Shown one piece after another: positions 27,663 to 35,581 of a DNA stretch of 64,000 bases. The position numbers and the translations under genes were made by a program. This DNA comes from Alphaproteobacteria bacterium (GTDB taxonomy: Bacteria > Pseudomonadota > Alphaproteobacteria > Rhodospirillales > Rhodospirillaceae): contig JAURPI010000025.1 of NCBI GenBank assembly GCA_030835385.1, forward strand, positions 124,001-188,000, written 5' to 3'. Under the pieces are notes generated by a model. The model made no database searches and had not been told where the DNA came from. It saw only the letters and a program-made list of their open reading frames with translations. The stretch's first letter is position 1; each line of letters begins with the position of its first letter.

Positions 27663-27682
27663 TTGAGCAATTATTCGCTCAA
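27663..27682. promoter_or_regulatory. imperfect palindrome, candidate Lrp/AsnC operator
   Basis: TTGAGC-N8-GCTCAA with an AT-rich centre sits in the 124-bp gap between the divergent E1-like and Lrp/AsnC genes. Its size, symmetry and AT core fit binding sites of Lrp-family autoregulators. It would control both genes. The inference rests on position and symmetry only. Confidence 0.5.
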
Positions 27683-27705
27683 TTAGGATTAAAATATGGT
27701 GATAT

Positions 27706-28194
27706 ATGTCAAATATAGCCCTGGATGAGATTGACCTGCGGCTTCTGAATCACATGCAGGCAGACGCCCGTTTAACAAATGTAGAGTTGGCGGAGCGGAT
27801 TGGGTTGTCGCCCTCGCCCTGCCTCCGGCGTTTGCGCAAGCTCGAAAACGATGGCGTTATTCAGGGCTATATGACCTTTGTGGATCAAACCAAGGTCGGG
27901 CTGCCGGTAAGCGTTTTTGTGAGTGTGGCCTTAAAGGAGCAATCAGAAAAGGCGCTTGAAGAATTTGAAGCCGCTGTTGCCGCACTACCTGAGGTGATGG
28001 AGTGTTACCTTATGACAGGGGCTAGCGATTATCTCATGCGTGTCGTAACTCGAGATCTTGCCGACTATGAGCGGTTTCTCAAAAATCACCTCACACGTAT
28101 TCCGGCTATTGCTAGCATCCAGTCCAGCTTTGCGTTGAAGCAGGTGACTTATAGGACCGCCCTGCCGTTGGATGAGGAAGGGCCGATTTCCTAA
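27706..28194 (+). CDS. Lrp/AsnC family transcriptional regulator
   Basis: This is a feast/famine regulator. An N-terminal winged HTH ('LLNHMQADARLTNVELAERIGLSPSPCLRRLRKLE') is followed by a RAM/AsnC effector domain ('EVMECYLMTGASDYLMRVV'). At 162 aa it is a standard length. It is divergent from the 2-oxoacid dehydrogenase E1-like gene with a palindrome between, so it probably responds to an amino acid and controls that gene. MdeR and BkdR are family precedents for this arrangement. Confidence 0.92.
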   Translation: MSNIALDEIDLRLLNHMQADARLTNVELAERIGLSPSPCLRRLRKLENDGVIQGYMTFVDQTKVGLPVSVFVSVALKEQSEKALEEFEAAVAALPEVMECYLMTGASDYLMRVVTRDLADYERFLKNHLTRIPAIASIQSSFALKQVTYRTALPLDEEGPIS

Positions 28195-28266
28195 GTCCAT
28201 GCTGGATGCTGGAGGCGCTAGCTTCTAACATGCATGCAGACCGCCTAATCTATTGCGAGGGATGCG

Positions 28267-29886
28267 ATGCAGGGCCTGATGATGAACACGCCTTTACTGA
28301 TCACGTCGCTGATTCAGTTCGCGGCGCAGTATCACGGCGATACGTCAATTGTGACGCGCAGCACCGAAGGTCCAGTTCGCCGTAGTTCCTATGGAGAAGT
28401 ATTTGGCCGAGCGCAGCGCCTCGCCAACGCACTGATCGATTTTGGGATTAGACCCGGAGATCGTATTGCAACTGTCGCCTGGAATACTGATCGGCATATC
28501 GAATTGTACTATGCCATTTCTGGCATTGGTGCGATTTGTCATACGGTCAATCTTCGGCTTGCAGATGCCGAACTGGTCTACATCCTTAATCATGCGGAAG
28601 ACCGTCTGGTCTTTTTTGATACGGATATGGCGGAGACCCTGGCAAGGGTTCAACCACAAACCAAATCTGTCGAACGCTTTGTCGCGATGACCGATGCCGA
28701 ACATCTGCCTGATAAGGGGCCTGAACGCACCATCGATTACGAGGGCTTTATCGCGTCGGCGTCTCCACATCATGAATGGGCAACATTCGACGAAAATACT
28801 GCAGCGTCCATGTGTTACACGTCGGGCACAACGGGTGATCCCAAAGGCGTGCTTTATAGTCACCGAGCGACAGTGTTACATGCGATGGCCAGTTGCTACG
28901 CAAGCACGCTCAACTTGCGAACGGAAGATGTCGTTCTTCCGGTTGTGCCAATGTTTCATGTGAACGCATGGGGAATTCCGTATTCCGCGCCGATAGCCGG
29001 TACTCCACTGGTGATGCCTGGGCCAAAGCTCGATGGTCAAAGTCTATTCGAATTTATGGACGCGGAAGGCGTGACCATGGCGCTGGGCGTACCGACGGTT
29101 TGGATGAGCTTGCTTGATCATATGGACAAGGTAGGGCGCAAGCCGGCCGGGCTAAATAGTGTCGTTATCGGTGGTGCTGCGGCATCAGAAGCGATCATCA
29201 ATCGCTTTGAATTAGACCATGGAGTTACTGTCAATCATGCTTGGGGAATGACCGAGATGAGTCCTCTCGGTGTGGTCAACACTCTGAAGCCAAAGTACCA
29301 AAGCTTGCCGCGTGAACAGCAAATGCCGACCAAACTCAAACAGGGCCGGGCGATCTACGGCGTTGATTTGTGTATCGTCGACGACGATGGCCAGGAATTG
29401 CCACGGGATGGTGAAACTTCCGGGCGCCTACTTGTCAAAGGGCCATGGATCGTAAGTGAGTATTTCAAGGCTGGCGAAAGTGCTTTGACCCCCGAAGGTT
29501 GGTTTGACACCGGCGATATAGCCACCCTTGATCCAGACGGATACATGCTGATCACGGACCGGGCCAAAGACATTATTAAGTCGGGTGGTGAGTGGATCAG
29601 TTCAGTTGGTCTTGAAAATGCTGCCGTCGGCCACCCTGCAATTAAACAAGCGGCGGTTATTGGGGTTGCCCATCCTAAGTGGCTGGAACGGCCCTTGCTG
29701 GTCTGCGTTCCAGTAGGGGAGAATCAACCCGACTTGGCAGAGATCAGAGAGTATTTGGCCGAAAAGGTACCTAAGCTCTGGTTGCCAGATGCCATTGAAT
29801 GGGTTGAGTCATTGCCCATTGGCGCAACGGGGAAGGTGCTCAAGGCCGAATTGCGTAACCGTTTTGCGGGCTATACCGTAGGATAA
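28267..29886 (+). CDS. acyl-CoA ligase, DmdB-like (3-methylthiopropionyl-CoA ligase candidate)
   Basis: This is an ANL-superfamily acyl-CoA synthetase: carboxylate + ATP + CoA gives acyl-CoA. The P-loop is '[19 protein letters not shown]', then '[12 protein letters not shown]', '[17 protein letters not shown]' and '[15 protein letters not shown]', with the catalytic Lys in '[10 protein letters not shown]'. At 539 aa it is complete. The N-terminal '[16 protein letters not shown]' pattern is one I associate with the 3-(methylthio)propionyl-CoA ligase (DmdB) group, which also accepts short and medium fatty acids. The neighbouring MdeB-like enzyme would fit organosulfur metabolism. The general activity is sure; the substrate is a guess. 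Confidence 0.88.
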   Translation: MQGLMMNTPLLITSLIQFAAQYHGDTSIVTRSTEGPVRRSSYGEVFGRAQRLANALIDFGIRPGDRIATVAWNTDRHIELYYAISGIGAICHTVNLRLADAELVYILNHAEDRLVFFDTDMAETLARVQPQTKSVERFVAMTDAEHLPDKGPERTIDYEGFIASASPHHEWATFDENTAASMCYTSGTTGDPKGVLYSHRATVLHAMASCYASTLNLRTEDVVLPVVPMFHVNAWGIPYSAPIAGTPLVMPGPKLDGQSLFEFMDAEGVTMALGVPTVWMSLLDHMDKVGRKPAGLNSVVIGGAAASEAIINRFELDHGVTVNHAWGMTEMSPLGVVNTLKPKYQSLPREQQMPTKLKQGRAIYGVDLCIVDDDGQELPRDGETSGRLLVKGPWIVSEYFKAGESALTPEGWFDTGDIATLDPDGYMLITDRAKDIIKSGGEWISSVGLENAAVGHPAIKQAAVIGVAHPKWLERPLLVCVPVGENQPDLAEIREYLAEKVPKLWLPDAIEWVESLPIGATGKVLKAELRNRFAGYTVG

Positions 29887-30067
29887 ATCGGCACTTTTAA
29901 GGGCGTTTGCGATAAACGAACGCGCCGTATTTGAATGTTGCGCGCCTCTGGCCCGTAATTTAAGCAATTCCTTACGAAATTAAGGCAAAAAAACAACGGG
30001 GAGCCTTGTTGAGTGTCAAAAAGGCACCTGTAAGGCCATCAGGGAACGCCGGAGCAATCGCGACATC

Positions 30068-30187
30068 ATGTTTGGACGCGCCACATTCGAAATGCAGCTA
30101 TTCAAGGATGGCCGGTGGGCCATCAGTGAGGTTGTGAAAAGCGAGGCCGTTGCTCGTAAGAAGGCTGGTGATTCTGGAAGTCAGTGA
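30068..30187 (+). CDS. 39-aa ORF, possible remnant
   Basis: This short frame (MFGRATFEMQLFKDGRW... to SGSQ, stop at 30185-30187) has protein-like composition and resembles the N-terminus of longer alphaproteobacterial proteins that start with a 'vqLykdGRW' motif. It is below the track cut-off, and the GGAG upstream is distant. The rest of the 348-bp gap (29887-30234) contains nothing I can support. It is either a small protein or the truncated head of a lost gene. Confidence 0.3.
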   Translation: MFGRATFEMQLFKDGRWAISEVVKSEAVARKKAGDSGSQ

Positions 30188-30234
30188 TTGAGAGTCGGTC
30201 ATGGCAAAAAGTCCTTTATCCGCGTGTCGTATCT

Positions 30235-30996
30235 TTAAAGGTATAATTCAGTAAACGTGCCGTCTACCAGGTGCTGACGAAGCGTGTTTTGCAAATCGAA
30301 CGTGTTCTCATGGGTTAGGGCTAGCTCTGTTGCTGTTCCCAGGGTTTCACCGGATGTAAGGGCGCGGAGCCATATCAATGTTTCCATTGGCACAACGCGC
30401 TGCATCACTGTGTGAGCCGGGCGCAATACAAACCCGCTTTCGGGATGCGAGAAGTCGATCTCAGGTACGCGATCCTGATCTGGCTGATTGACGTGCCATA
30501 GGGTGAAAATAGGGACGTCGGATTCAAGCAATCGAAGAGTCGGGGATACTGAAAACTTTATGTCAGCTATCTGTTCCGCCGGAACCTCAGCTAATCTTTC
30601 AGGGTTCAGGGCGGCGCTGTCGGCGGCAAAATAAGCTTCGACCCGGGTCCATTCCAGGCGTGCAACGTCGGGCAGATATGGCAAATCATTGGCGGGTGCA
30701 AAAGAACTAATAAAATCTGGCAGCGCGTCGCCATACCGAAATAGTGTCGGCTGTTGTGGCGGATGGGTTTTGATGAAGTCCTTCGCTAAGGCCTGAAAGA
30801 ATCGATCTCCGACTATGCGCTGAATTACTGGATAGGCAGCAGATAAAACATCGATCAAACTGTTCAGAGTATTGGCATGGTAAACACCCAATCGGCGTTC
30901 TATTGCACCGCGCGGTGTGGCAACATGTGGCAGCAAGGCCTCCACCGAATTGGTCAAGGCAACGTCTGCGAAGCTTTTCTGAAGGTCATGCAACAC
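30235..30996 (-). CDS. bufC: BufC/HvfC-type DUF2063 partner protein
   Basis: This DUF2063 family protein is the partner of the MNIO enzyme BufB. In bufferin systems it pairs with BufB to present the precursor peptide for cysteine modification. Visible family features are 'MLHDLQKSFAD'-type start, 'RRLGVYHANTLNSLIDVLSAAYPVIQRIVGDRFF', 'FIKTHPP', 'LFRYGDALPDFI' and 'YLPDVARLEWTRVEAYFAAD'. The ORF track start (31050, GTG) overlaps bufB by 65 bp. I prefer GTG 30996 with GAAGG upstream, an 11-bp overlap. It is the third gene of bufA-bufB-bufC. Confidence 0.85.
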   Translation of the reverse strand: MLHDLQKSFADVALTNSVEALLPHVATPRGAIERRLGVYHANTLNSLIDVLSAAYPVIQRIVGDRFFQALAKDFIKTHPPQQPTLFRYGDALPDFISSFAPANDLPYLPDVARLEWTRVEAYFAADSAALNPERLAEVPAEQIADIKFSVSPTLRLLESDVPIFTLWHVNQPDQDRVPEIDFSHPESGFVLRPAHTVMQRVVPMETLIWLRALTSGETLGTATELALTHENTFDLQNTLRQHLVDGTFTELYL

Positions 30997-31891
30997 GGGA
31001 TGAGCCTTCAGATGAAGAGACCGAATCGATGTGACGCTGCGCGGTCTCACCTTCGCCTAAGAGGACCTCAAGGTCAGGGATGTCTGTGTCCCACTCGATC
31101 AAAGTGGGTCGTGGTCCGAGTTTTTCTAACGCCAGCTTATATAGCGACCAAACTGGATCTGCGACGGTGTCTCCATGGGTATCAATTAAAAGACGATCTT
31201 CTCCATCCCCTTCTAAGGAGTGGCCGGCGAGGTGAATTTCACCCACGGCGTCTCCTGGGATTCCGTCGAGATAGGCAGTCGTATCAAACCCGTTGTTTTC
31301 CGCGCTGACATAAATGTTGTTGACGTCGAGCAGCAGTCCACAGCCGGTTCTTTGGGATAGCGCGGTTAAAAAGTCCCACTCGGTCAAAACTGAGTCCACG
31401 AACGTCAGATAGGAGGATGGATTTTCAACCAGTATTTGCTGTCCTAAGCGCTCCTGAGTCTGATCCACGTTTTGGGCAACAGTGACTAGAGCCTCTTCGG
31501 TGTAGGGAAGTGGCAGTAAGTCGTTCACGTATATGTCGTCGACAACGCTAAAAGATAGGTGTTCGGATACCAGCCCAGGCTCGAAGCGATCGACCAGGGT
31601 GCGCAACGCAGAGAGATGGTCCGCGTCAACGCCCTGCGCAGACCCTAACGATAAACCAACACCGTGGCAGCTGATCGCATAATGCTCACGCACTTGCTCT
31701 AGTTGCGCTATGCGTGGTCCACCAGCGGCAAAAAAATTCTCGCTATGGATTTCTATCCATGCCGCTGACGGCGTTCCAGACGCGAAATCAGACATGTGCG
31801 GATGACGAAGCCCGACTCCTGCTCGCGCAGGAATCGGGCCTGGCCGCACAGAGCGTGTCGAAGGCTGGTCCTGGGGAGGGGGAGAGGTCAC
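30986..31891 (-). CDS. bufB: BufB/HvfB-type MNIO (DUF692) peptide-modifying oxidase
   Basis: This is a DUF692 multinuclear non-heme iron oxidative enzyme. Relatives include MbnB and bufferin BufB, which convert precursor cysteines to heterocycles. A TIM-barrel fold with family segments is visible: 'IPARAGVGLRHPH', 'WIEIHSENFFAAGGP', 'ISCHGVGLSLGSA', 'LVSEHLSFS', 'ILVENPSSYLTF', 'LLLDVNNIYVSA' and 'IGEIHLAGH'-like 'VGEIHLAGH', which carry the His, Glu, Asp and Asn metal ligands. The first 15-20 codons before 'RPGPIPARAG' are low in family features, so the GTG at 31891 may be too far upstream. It lies downstream of bufA by 31 bp. Confidence 0.92.
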   Translation of the reverse strand: MTSPPPQDQPSTRSVRPGPIPARAGVGLRHPHMSDFASGTPSAAWIEIHSENFFAAGGPRIAQLEQVREHYAISCHGVGLSLGSAQGVDADHLSALRTLVDRFEPGLVSEHLSFSVVDDIYVNDLLPLPYTEEALVTVAQNVDQTQERLGQQILVENPSSYLTFVDSVLTEWDFLTALSQRTGCGLLLDVNNIYVSAENNGFDTTAYLDGIPGDAVGEIHLAGHSLEGDGEDRLLIDTHGDTVADPVWSLYKLALEKLGPRPTLIEWDTDIPDLEVLLGEGETAQRHIDSVSSSEGSSRVA

Positions 31892-31922
31892 CTTCGACGC
31901 TCGGTCAAAACGAAGGGTCGGC

Positions 31923-32228
31923 TTAGCCGGCCTTCATCTTGGCTTCTTCGTTTACGCCTTCGCCGGGCTCAAGATTGCCGCCCATTTCAACGCAGGTGCC
32001 TTCCGCAACAAGTTTCCATTCGCCTTTGTCGAATGCCACCGTGGATTGCCCCGCGCAGGAATGTGTTCCCGCCGCATTGGCGCATCCGTTCTCACCAGCT
32101 TTGGCGACGCCGTAGCATTTTTCTTTTCCGGCGGCTGACGCTGTCGAAGGAACGGTCATGGCGGCCATTGAAACCGCACCGGCAACGGCGGCGGCAAGTG
32201 AAAGCGTAGAGGGCTTGTTGTGTGACAT
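31923..32228 (-). CDS. bufA: bufferin-type DUF2282 precursor peptide
   Basis: This is a small exported precursor of a bufferin-type RiPP, thought to chelate copper in the periplasm. A signal peptide ('AAAVAGAVSMAAMTVPSTASAA') is followed by the DUF2282 core with four cysteines: 'GKEKCYGVAKAGENGC', 'HSCAG' and 'EGTCVEMGG'. The ATG at 32228 with GGAG six bases upstream is chosen over ATG 32240, giving 101 aa. BufB and BufC follow immediately. No DoxX-like BufD is present. Confidence 0.9.
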   Translation of the reverse strand: MSHNKPSTLSLAAAVAGAVSMAAMTVPSTASAAGKEKCYGVAKAGENGCANAAGTHSCAGQSTVAFDKGEWKLVAEGTCVEMGGNLEPGEGVNEEAKMKAG

Positions 32229-32303
32229 AGTGTACTCCATCTATGGTGCCGCAAAGGCGCGGCCTGAAAAGGGGTCTCCTGATCGACGGGTGCTTAGTAA
32301 CCC

Positions 32304-32345
32304 TCTCGACGTTACCATAATAGAAACGCCGTCGAGATTCGCCAA
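32304..32345 (-). promoter_or_regulatory. bufABC promoter with flanking palindrome
   Basis: Read on the minus strand, TTGGCG (32345-32340), a 17-bp spacer and TATTAT (32322-32317) form a good sigma-70 promoter about 80 bp upstream of bufA. Two perfect 8-bp inverted arms, TCTCGACG (32304-32311) and CGTCGAGA (32330-32337), flank the -10 box, which is a good position for a regulator. The regulator is unknown. Confidence 0.6.
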
Positions 32346-32414
32346 TCACACGCGCGTGAAACGGTCTCACAGACGTGCGAGGAGGTTGGGTAGTGACGGC
32401 TAACGTGTTGGGGA

Positions 32415-32867
32415 TCAATCGGTTTCGAGATTCAATCCAAAGTTCTTACCCATACTATCCAGGTAAAAGGCCATATAACCTTTGATGCCCAACACGGCTG
32501 GGATCGGCGACTCGTAAGCCCACACGGCATTTTCTGCCGACGTGCCATCGATGCTGAGCGACCAGTAAGATGCGTCGCCTTTGTAGGGGCAATGTGTGGC
32601 GTTGTCTGTCCGCGTTAGTAAATCGGTTTTGACGTCGTCCGTCGGAAAGTAAAACACGGGCTCGTGTTTGCGCTCATGTAGTTCAACTGCAGCCGCGCTC
32701 TCAGCGATGATGGTGTCATTCCAAAGCACACGAGCGGTCCCTTCATGAGTATGCAACTTTATTGTATGGGCCGGATCCAATGTGTAATCAGCGAAACGGG
32801 CACGCTGCTCTGCCGAATTTTCTTTCCAGCGATGCATAATGTCTGAGTCTATAGGCTGGTCATTCAC
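32415..32867 (-). CDS. DUF427 domain-containing protein
   Basis: This small soluble protein belongs to the DUF427 family (beta-tent fold, unknown function). Characteristic stretches are 'ARVLWNDTIIAESAAAVELHE', 'PVFYFPTDDVKTDLL' and 'HCPYKGDASYWSL'. The ORF track begins at a TTG (32966). GTG at 32867 has AAGGAG eight bases upstream and gives 150 aa, the family's usual size, so I use it. It converges toward the bufA promoter region and is divergent from the 32972 gene. Confidence 0.82.
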   Translation of the reverse strand: MNDQPIDSDIMHRWKENSAEQRARFADYTLDPAHTIKLHTHEGTARVLWNDTIIAESAAAVELHERKHEPVFYFPTDDVKTDLLTRTDNATHCPYKGDASYWSLSIDGTSAENAVWAYESPIPAVLGIKGYMAFYLDSMGKNFGLNLETD

Positions 32868-32971
32868 AGTGAAGTCTCCTTGATCGAAGGTGAATTCAAC
32901 TTTAACACCATTTGAAGCAGTTTGCGCCGCTTTGCGCCAATATCTGAAAGAATGGAACAAAGGCAAAGAGT

Positions 32972-33547
32972 ATGCCGAAGCGATTGAGATTTATTGTTTA
33001 CAGTGTGTTGCTCGGCCTCTCGGTCTATATGTACACCCTATCAGGACAACGTCCGGTAGAGACCCAGCCACAATCTTCTAGTACGGAGTCTCAACAGACC
33101 ATTCGTGTTGATCCCTTACGCCATACGGCGAGCCTCGGAATCGATCGGGCTGACCTGACTCGGTTTTTTGAGAGATCACCGTTCGAGTTGAGATTCGACT
33201 TTGTTCCTCTTGCTGACGGTCGTTCACGAGTTATTGGCCGTTCGGAAGACGGCCGAACAACTCTCGAACTTATCGGTCCTCCTGAGGGCGTTACGTCTGC
33301 CCATTTGATGACCGCGTTGCCTGAGGATAGCCCACTGGTACGCTTGCGGAATCTCAACGCAGTTTCGCTCCTGGTCGAAATTGCATTAGCGGATTGGGCG
33401 GGCGCTCCCGACTGGGTTGGCACAAATATTGACCGCGCTTTCGGTGGTAATAGTGTGAGCACCCAGACAGTTGGCAAAACAGTGACTATGTCGCGAACGC
33501 CGCAGACCGAAACGCTAGTTGTTACGATTGCAGGTCCGCCACTGTAG
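32972..33547 (+). CDS. membrane-anchored or exported protein, unknown
   Basis: I do not recognise this 191-aa protein. It begins with a basic N-terminus and one hydrophobic stretch ('LRFIVYSVLLGLSVYMYTL') that could be a signal anchor, then a Gln/Ser-rich linker. The remaining soluble region of about 140 residues is rich in short beta-strand-like segments ('RVIGRSEDGRTTLELIGPP', 'LVEIALADWAGAPDWV'). There are no cysteines. It converges on the alpha/beta-hydrolase gene with a 4-bp gap. Confidence 0.6.
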   Translation: MPKRLRFIVYSVLLGLSVYMYTLSGQRPVETQPQSSSTESQQTIRVDPLRHTASLGIDRADLTRFFERSPFELRFDFVPLADGRSRVIGRSEDGRTTLELIGPPEGVTSAHLMTALPEDSPLVRLRNLNAVSLLVEIALADWAGAPDWVGTNIDRAFGGNSVSTQTVGKTVTMSRTPQTETLVVTIAGPPL

Positions 33548-33551
33548 CTGT

Positions 33552-34403
33552 CTAAGGACTATCCAGAAATTCGACGATAGCTGCAGCCTTGGCCGTCACC
33601 TCTTCGGCAGTTCGCTCCCCAGGTAGAATGGCCTTAACCGAATCTGGGACGAGAGCGGCAGCCTCATCGACGCCGTCTTTAAGTGGATCGGTTTCAGACG
33701 CCGCGCATAAGGTGCGGTGTTGGATAAGCGGCAAACGGTCTCTGTCTGGGTGACGGAAAGCTGCGCGATATCCCTTGTGGTAGGTGGTCAAACCTTTGAG
33801 CACCTCGAGAACGATTTTTTGGATGGCTTCAGGGGGAGGCATGGATGCCGTCGGCTGGCGGAATTCTGGTGACCGCCTGAAATACGGAAAATGCAGAACT
33901 TGATCACGTACAAAATTCCAGGCCCAGATCAAATGTTGACCAAATTCATCCGGCTGAACTTCCGGAGCATAGTTTTCTATGAAATCTTTCTTGTCTTCTG
34001 GAGAGAACATGCCGATGCCGTCGAAGACGAGACGGCGTACGCGATCTGGATAGTGAATGGCCAACTCGCATGCAATGTGTGCGCCGGTGTGGCTGCCGTA
34101 CAGGTCGCATGACTCTATATCCAAAGCATCCATAACTCTGATCACGCTCTCGGCGTAGTCATCGGCGTTCGGTATGTCCTGACTTGGAGGTGGTGAGTCG
34201 CCAAAGCCCAGTGTGTCTGGTGCAATGACGTGTCGTGTTTTGCCTAGTTCTTCCATCAAAGGCACTAAATTGACCGACGACGAAGGTGATGCGTGGATCA
34301 TGTACAATGTGTTGGTTGAGGCATTCGATGAGGTGCCACATTTGCGGTAATGTACTTGCCCTTCGGCAATACGAACGAATGCGCGATCGACGGGTGCGGT
34401 CAT
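33552..34403 (-). CDS. alpha/beta-hydrolase fold protein with atypical nucleophile elbow
   Basis: This 283-aa protein has an alpha/beta-hydrolase fold: oxyanion-side motif 'IHASPSSS', strand-loop 'HVIAPDTLGFGDS', then the elbow 'LYGSHTGAHIACELA'. In the usual GxSxG the third residue is the nucleophile; here it is His105 (G-S-H-T-G). The C-terminal segment where the catalytic His normally sits ('ILPGERTAEEV') has no His. It may therefore be a non-hydrolytic member, or use different residues. It lies 40 bp downstream of the broken DUF1045 gene on the same strand. Confidence 0.75.
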   Translation of the reverse strand: MTAPVDRAFVRIAEGQVHYRKCGTSSNASTNTLYMIHASPSSSVNLVPLMEELGKTRHVIAPDTLGFGDSPPPSQDIPNADDYAESVIRVMDALDIESCDLYGSHTGAHIACELAIHYPDRVRRLVFDGIGMFSPEDKKDFIENYAPEVQPDEFGQHLIWAWNFVRDQVLHFPYFRRSPEFRQPTASMPPPEAIQKIVLEVLKGLTTYHKGYRAAFRHPDRDRLPLIQHRTLCAASETDPLKDGVDEAAALVPDSVKAILPGERTAEEVTAKAAAIVEFLDSP

Positions 34404-34443
34404 GGCTAGCCCTTTGTTGGTTTATCCTTGTACCCGAAAGAAC

Positions 34444-35142
34444 CTATGGCAATCCGAACGGGATGTTTTCAACAATGCTCATCGGGTCCTTGCGCGAGGC
34501 TTGCATAAGAATGGTAAACGCGCGGATGTGAACCGGTTGGCTGATGGCTGGTTTAGAAAGCGAAGCAACTGCCGCGGCGATATCTGCGCGTTCGTGTTCG
34601 TCCTCAATGCGGTCCGTTGGCGGAATAAAACATCGGAACTCTTTCATCACATAGGGGTATCCCCAGTGTTTCAGCATGCGATTCTGATACACCGTTAGCT
34701 TATCTTTGCAGTATCGGCTGTCAATATCGATCATCAACGGCTGGCGAAACCCCTCGAAGTTGCGGACGCATTCAGCAGTAAGCGCAACCAACTCTCGAGA
34801 TGGAGTGGTCGGTGTAAGTGCAATGAACTTTCCGATGACGTTGGCTTCAAGCTGGGGGATTTCAACTGCTTTCATATATTTATCAAACAACTGAGCTGTT
34901 TCCATGAACGCCGTGTTGGAATCTCTCGGGGTCATTTGGAATGAGGGCTTCAGCACGCCGTGCAGTCCATCTGAACGACGCCAATGGGCAAGCTCCGCGA
35001 GCCGCTCTGGTTTGACACCGCTGACAACTGGTTATTCAGAAAATTGGGACGAGAAAATATCCCACCCCAGCCACATGCGGCCGAAATCTGCCAGAGGGCT
35101 ATCTTTTTCCGGAACATAACTAAGGGCGTAACGGGCAGGCAT
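34444..35142 (-). pseudogene. DUF1045 (2H-phosphoesterase-like) gene with in-frame stop
   Basis: ATG at 35142 with GGAAAG upstream opens 'MPARYALSYVPEKDSPLADFG' and continues in one frame to 34444, interrupted once by TAA at 35034-35032 (codon 37). The ORF track shows only the part after an internal GTG. Without the stop it would be 232 aa, the usual DUF1045 length. Motifs match the family seen near phosphonate genes: 'GLHGVLKPSFQM', 'FIALTP', 'DIDSRYCKDKLTVYQNRMLKHWGYPYVMKEFR'. The second 2H His motif appears as 'FRCFIPP', having lost its histidine. No phosphonate genes are nearby. Confidence 0.75.
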
Positions 35143-35271
35143 ATGGGCTTTCCAAGACCAACGATAAACCTTGAGAGTACCGTTAACTTCTAGAAGTGGA
35201 ACCCCTTATGCGCGTTCACCGATATTTCCCCGTAAAAGTCGTGTTGAGCGACGTGGCCGCTCTTACCGGTT

Positions 35272-35314
35272 TAGAATGAAGAGAAAAGGGCCCAGACGGG
35301 GGATTTGGGCCCTT
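35272..35314 (-). terminator. intrinsic terminator, minus strand
   Basis: Perfect 9-bp arms AAGGGCCCA (35286-35294) and TGGGCCCTT (35306-35314) are followed, on the minus strand, by TTTTCTCTTCATT. On the plus strand there is no T-tract. It would stop a leftward transcript arriving from 35315-35600, before the DUF1045 start. No convincing gene feeds it. Confidence 0.65.
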
Positions 35315-35581
35315 AGCTGCATCCGGCTGCGACGAGGTATTTTTCAGCCGTGTCGAGATCATGTCGGTCAATGCGTTGACGAATTTGACCGTTTAGCGAG
35401 TCTCAATGTTTCATCTTCAACCTCTGCCTTCAATCCACGACCGCGTGAAAGGTGAGGAGCTCCGCCAGGTAAGCAATGGCGTGATGATGTGAAAGACTTG
35501 TTGCAAAGCTTGATTTGACCACATTGTGATCGCGTGTAGACAGGTACCAGTTCAGTTTTCACGGTTCCCGTCGGACCTACT
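35315..35581. other. gene-poor stretch upstream of the acyl-AMP ligase
   Basis: No gene is supported here. On the minus strand, a frame ending in 'LDTAEKYLVAAGCS' stops right at the terminator, and an adjacent frame carries 'LKAEVEDETLRLAK'. Joined by one frameshift they would make a plausible short protein, so this may be a decayed gene. The promoter of the sphingolipid operon must also lie here, but I see no strong -35/-10 pair. Confidence 0.35.

Noticed and set aside
31819-31848. 13-bp near-perfect palindrome in the bufB 5' end as a REP/MITE insertion
   Set aside because: It encodes the conserved DUF692 segment IPARAGVGLR, so codon coincidence explains it.
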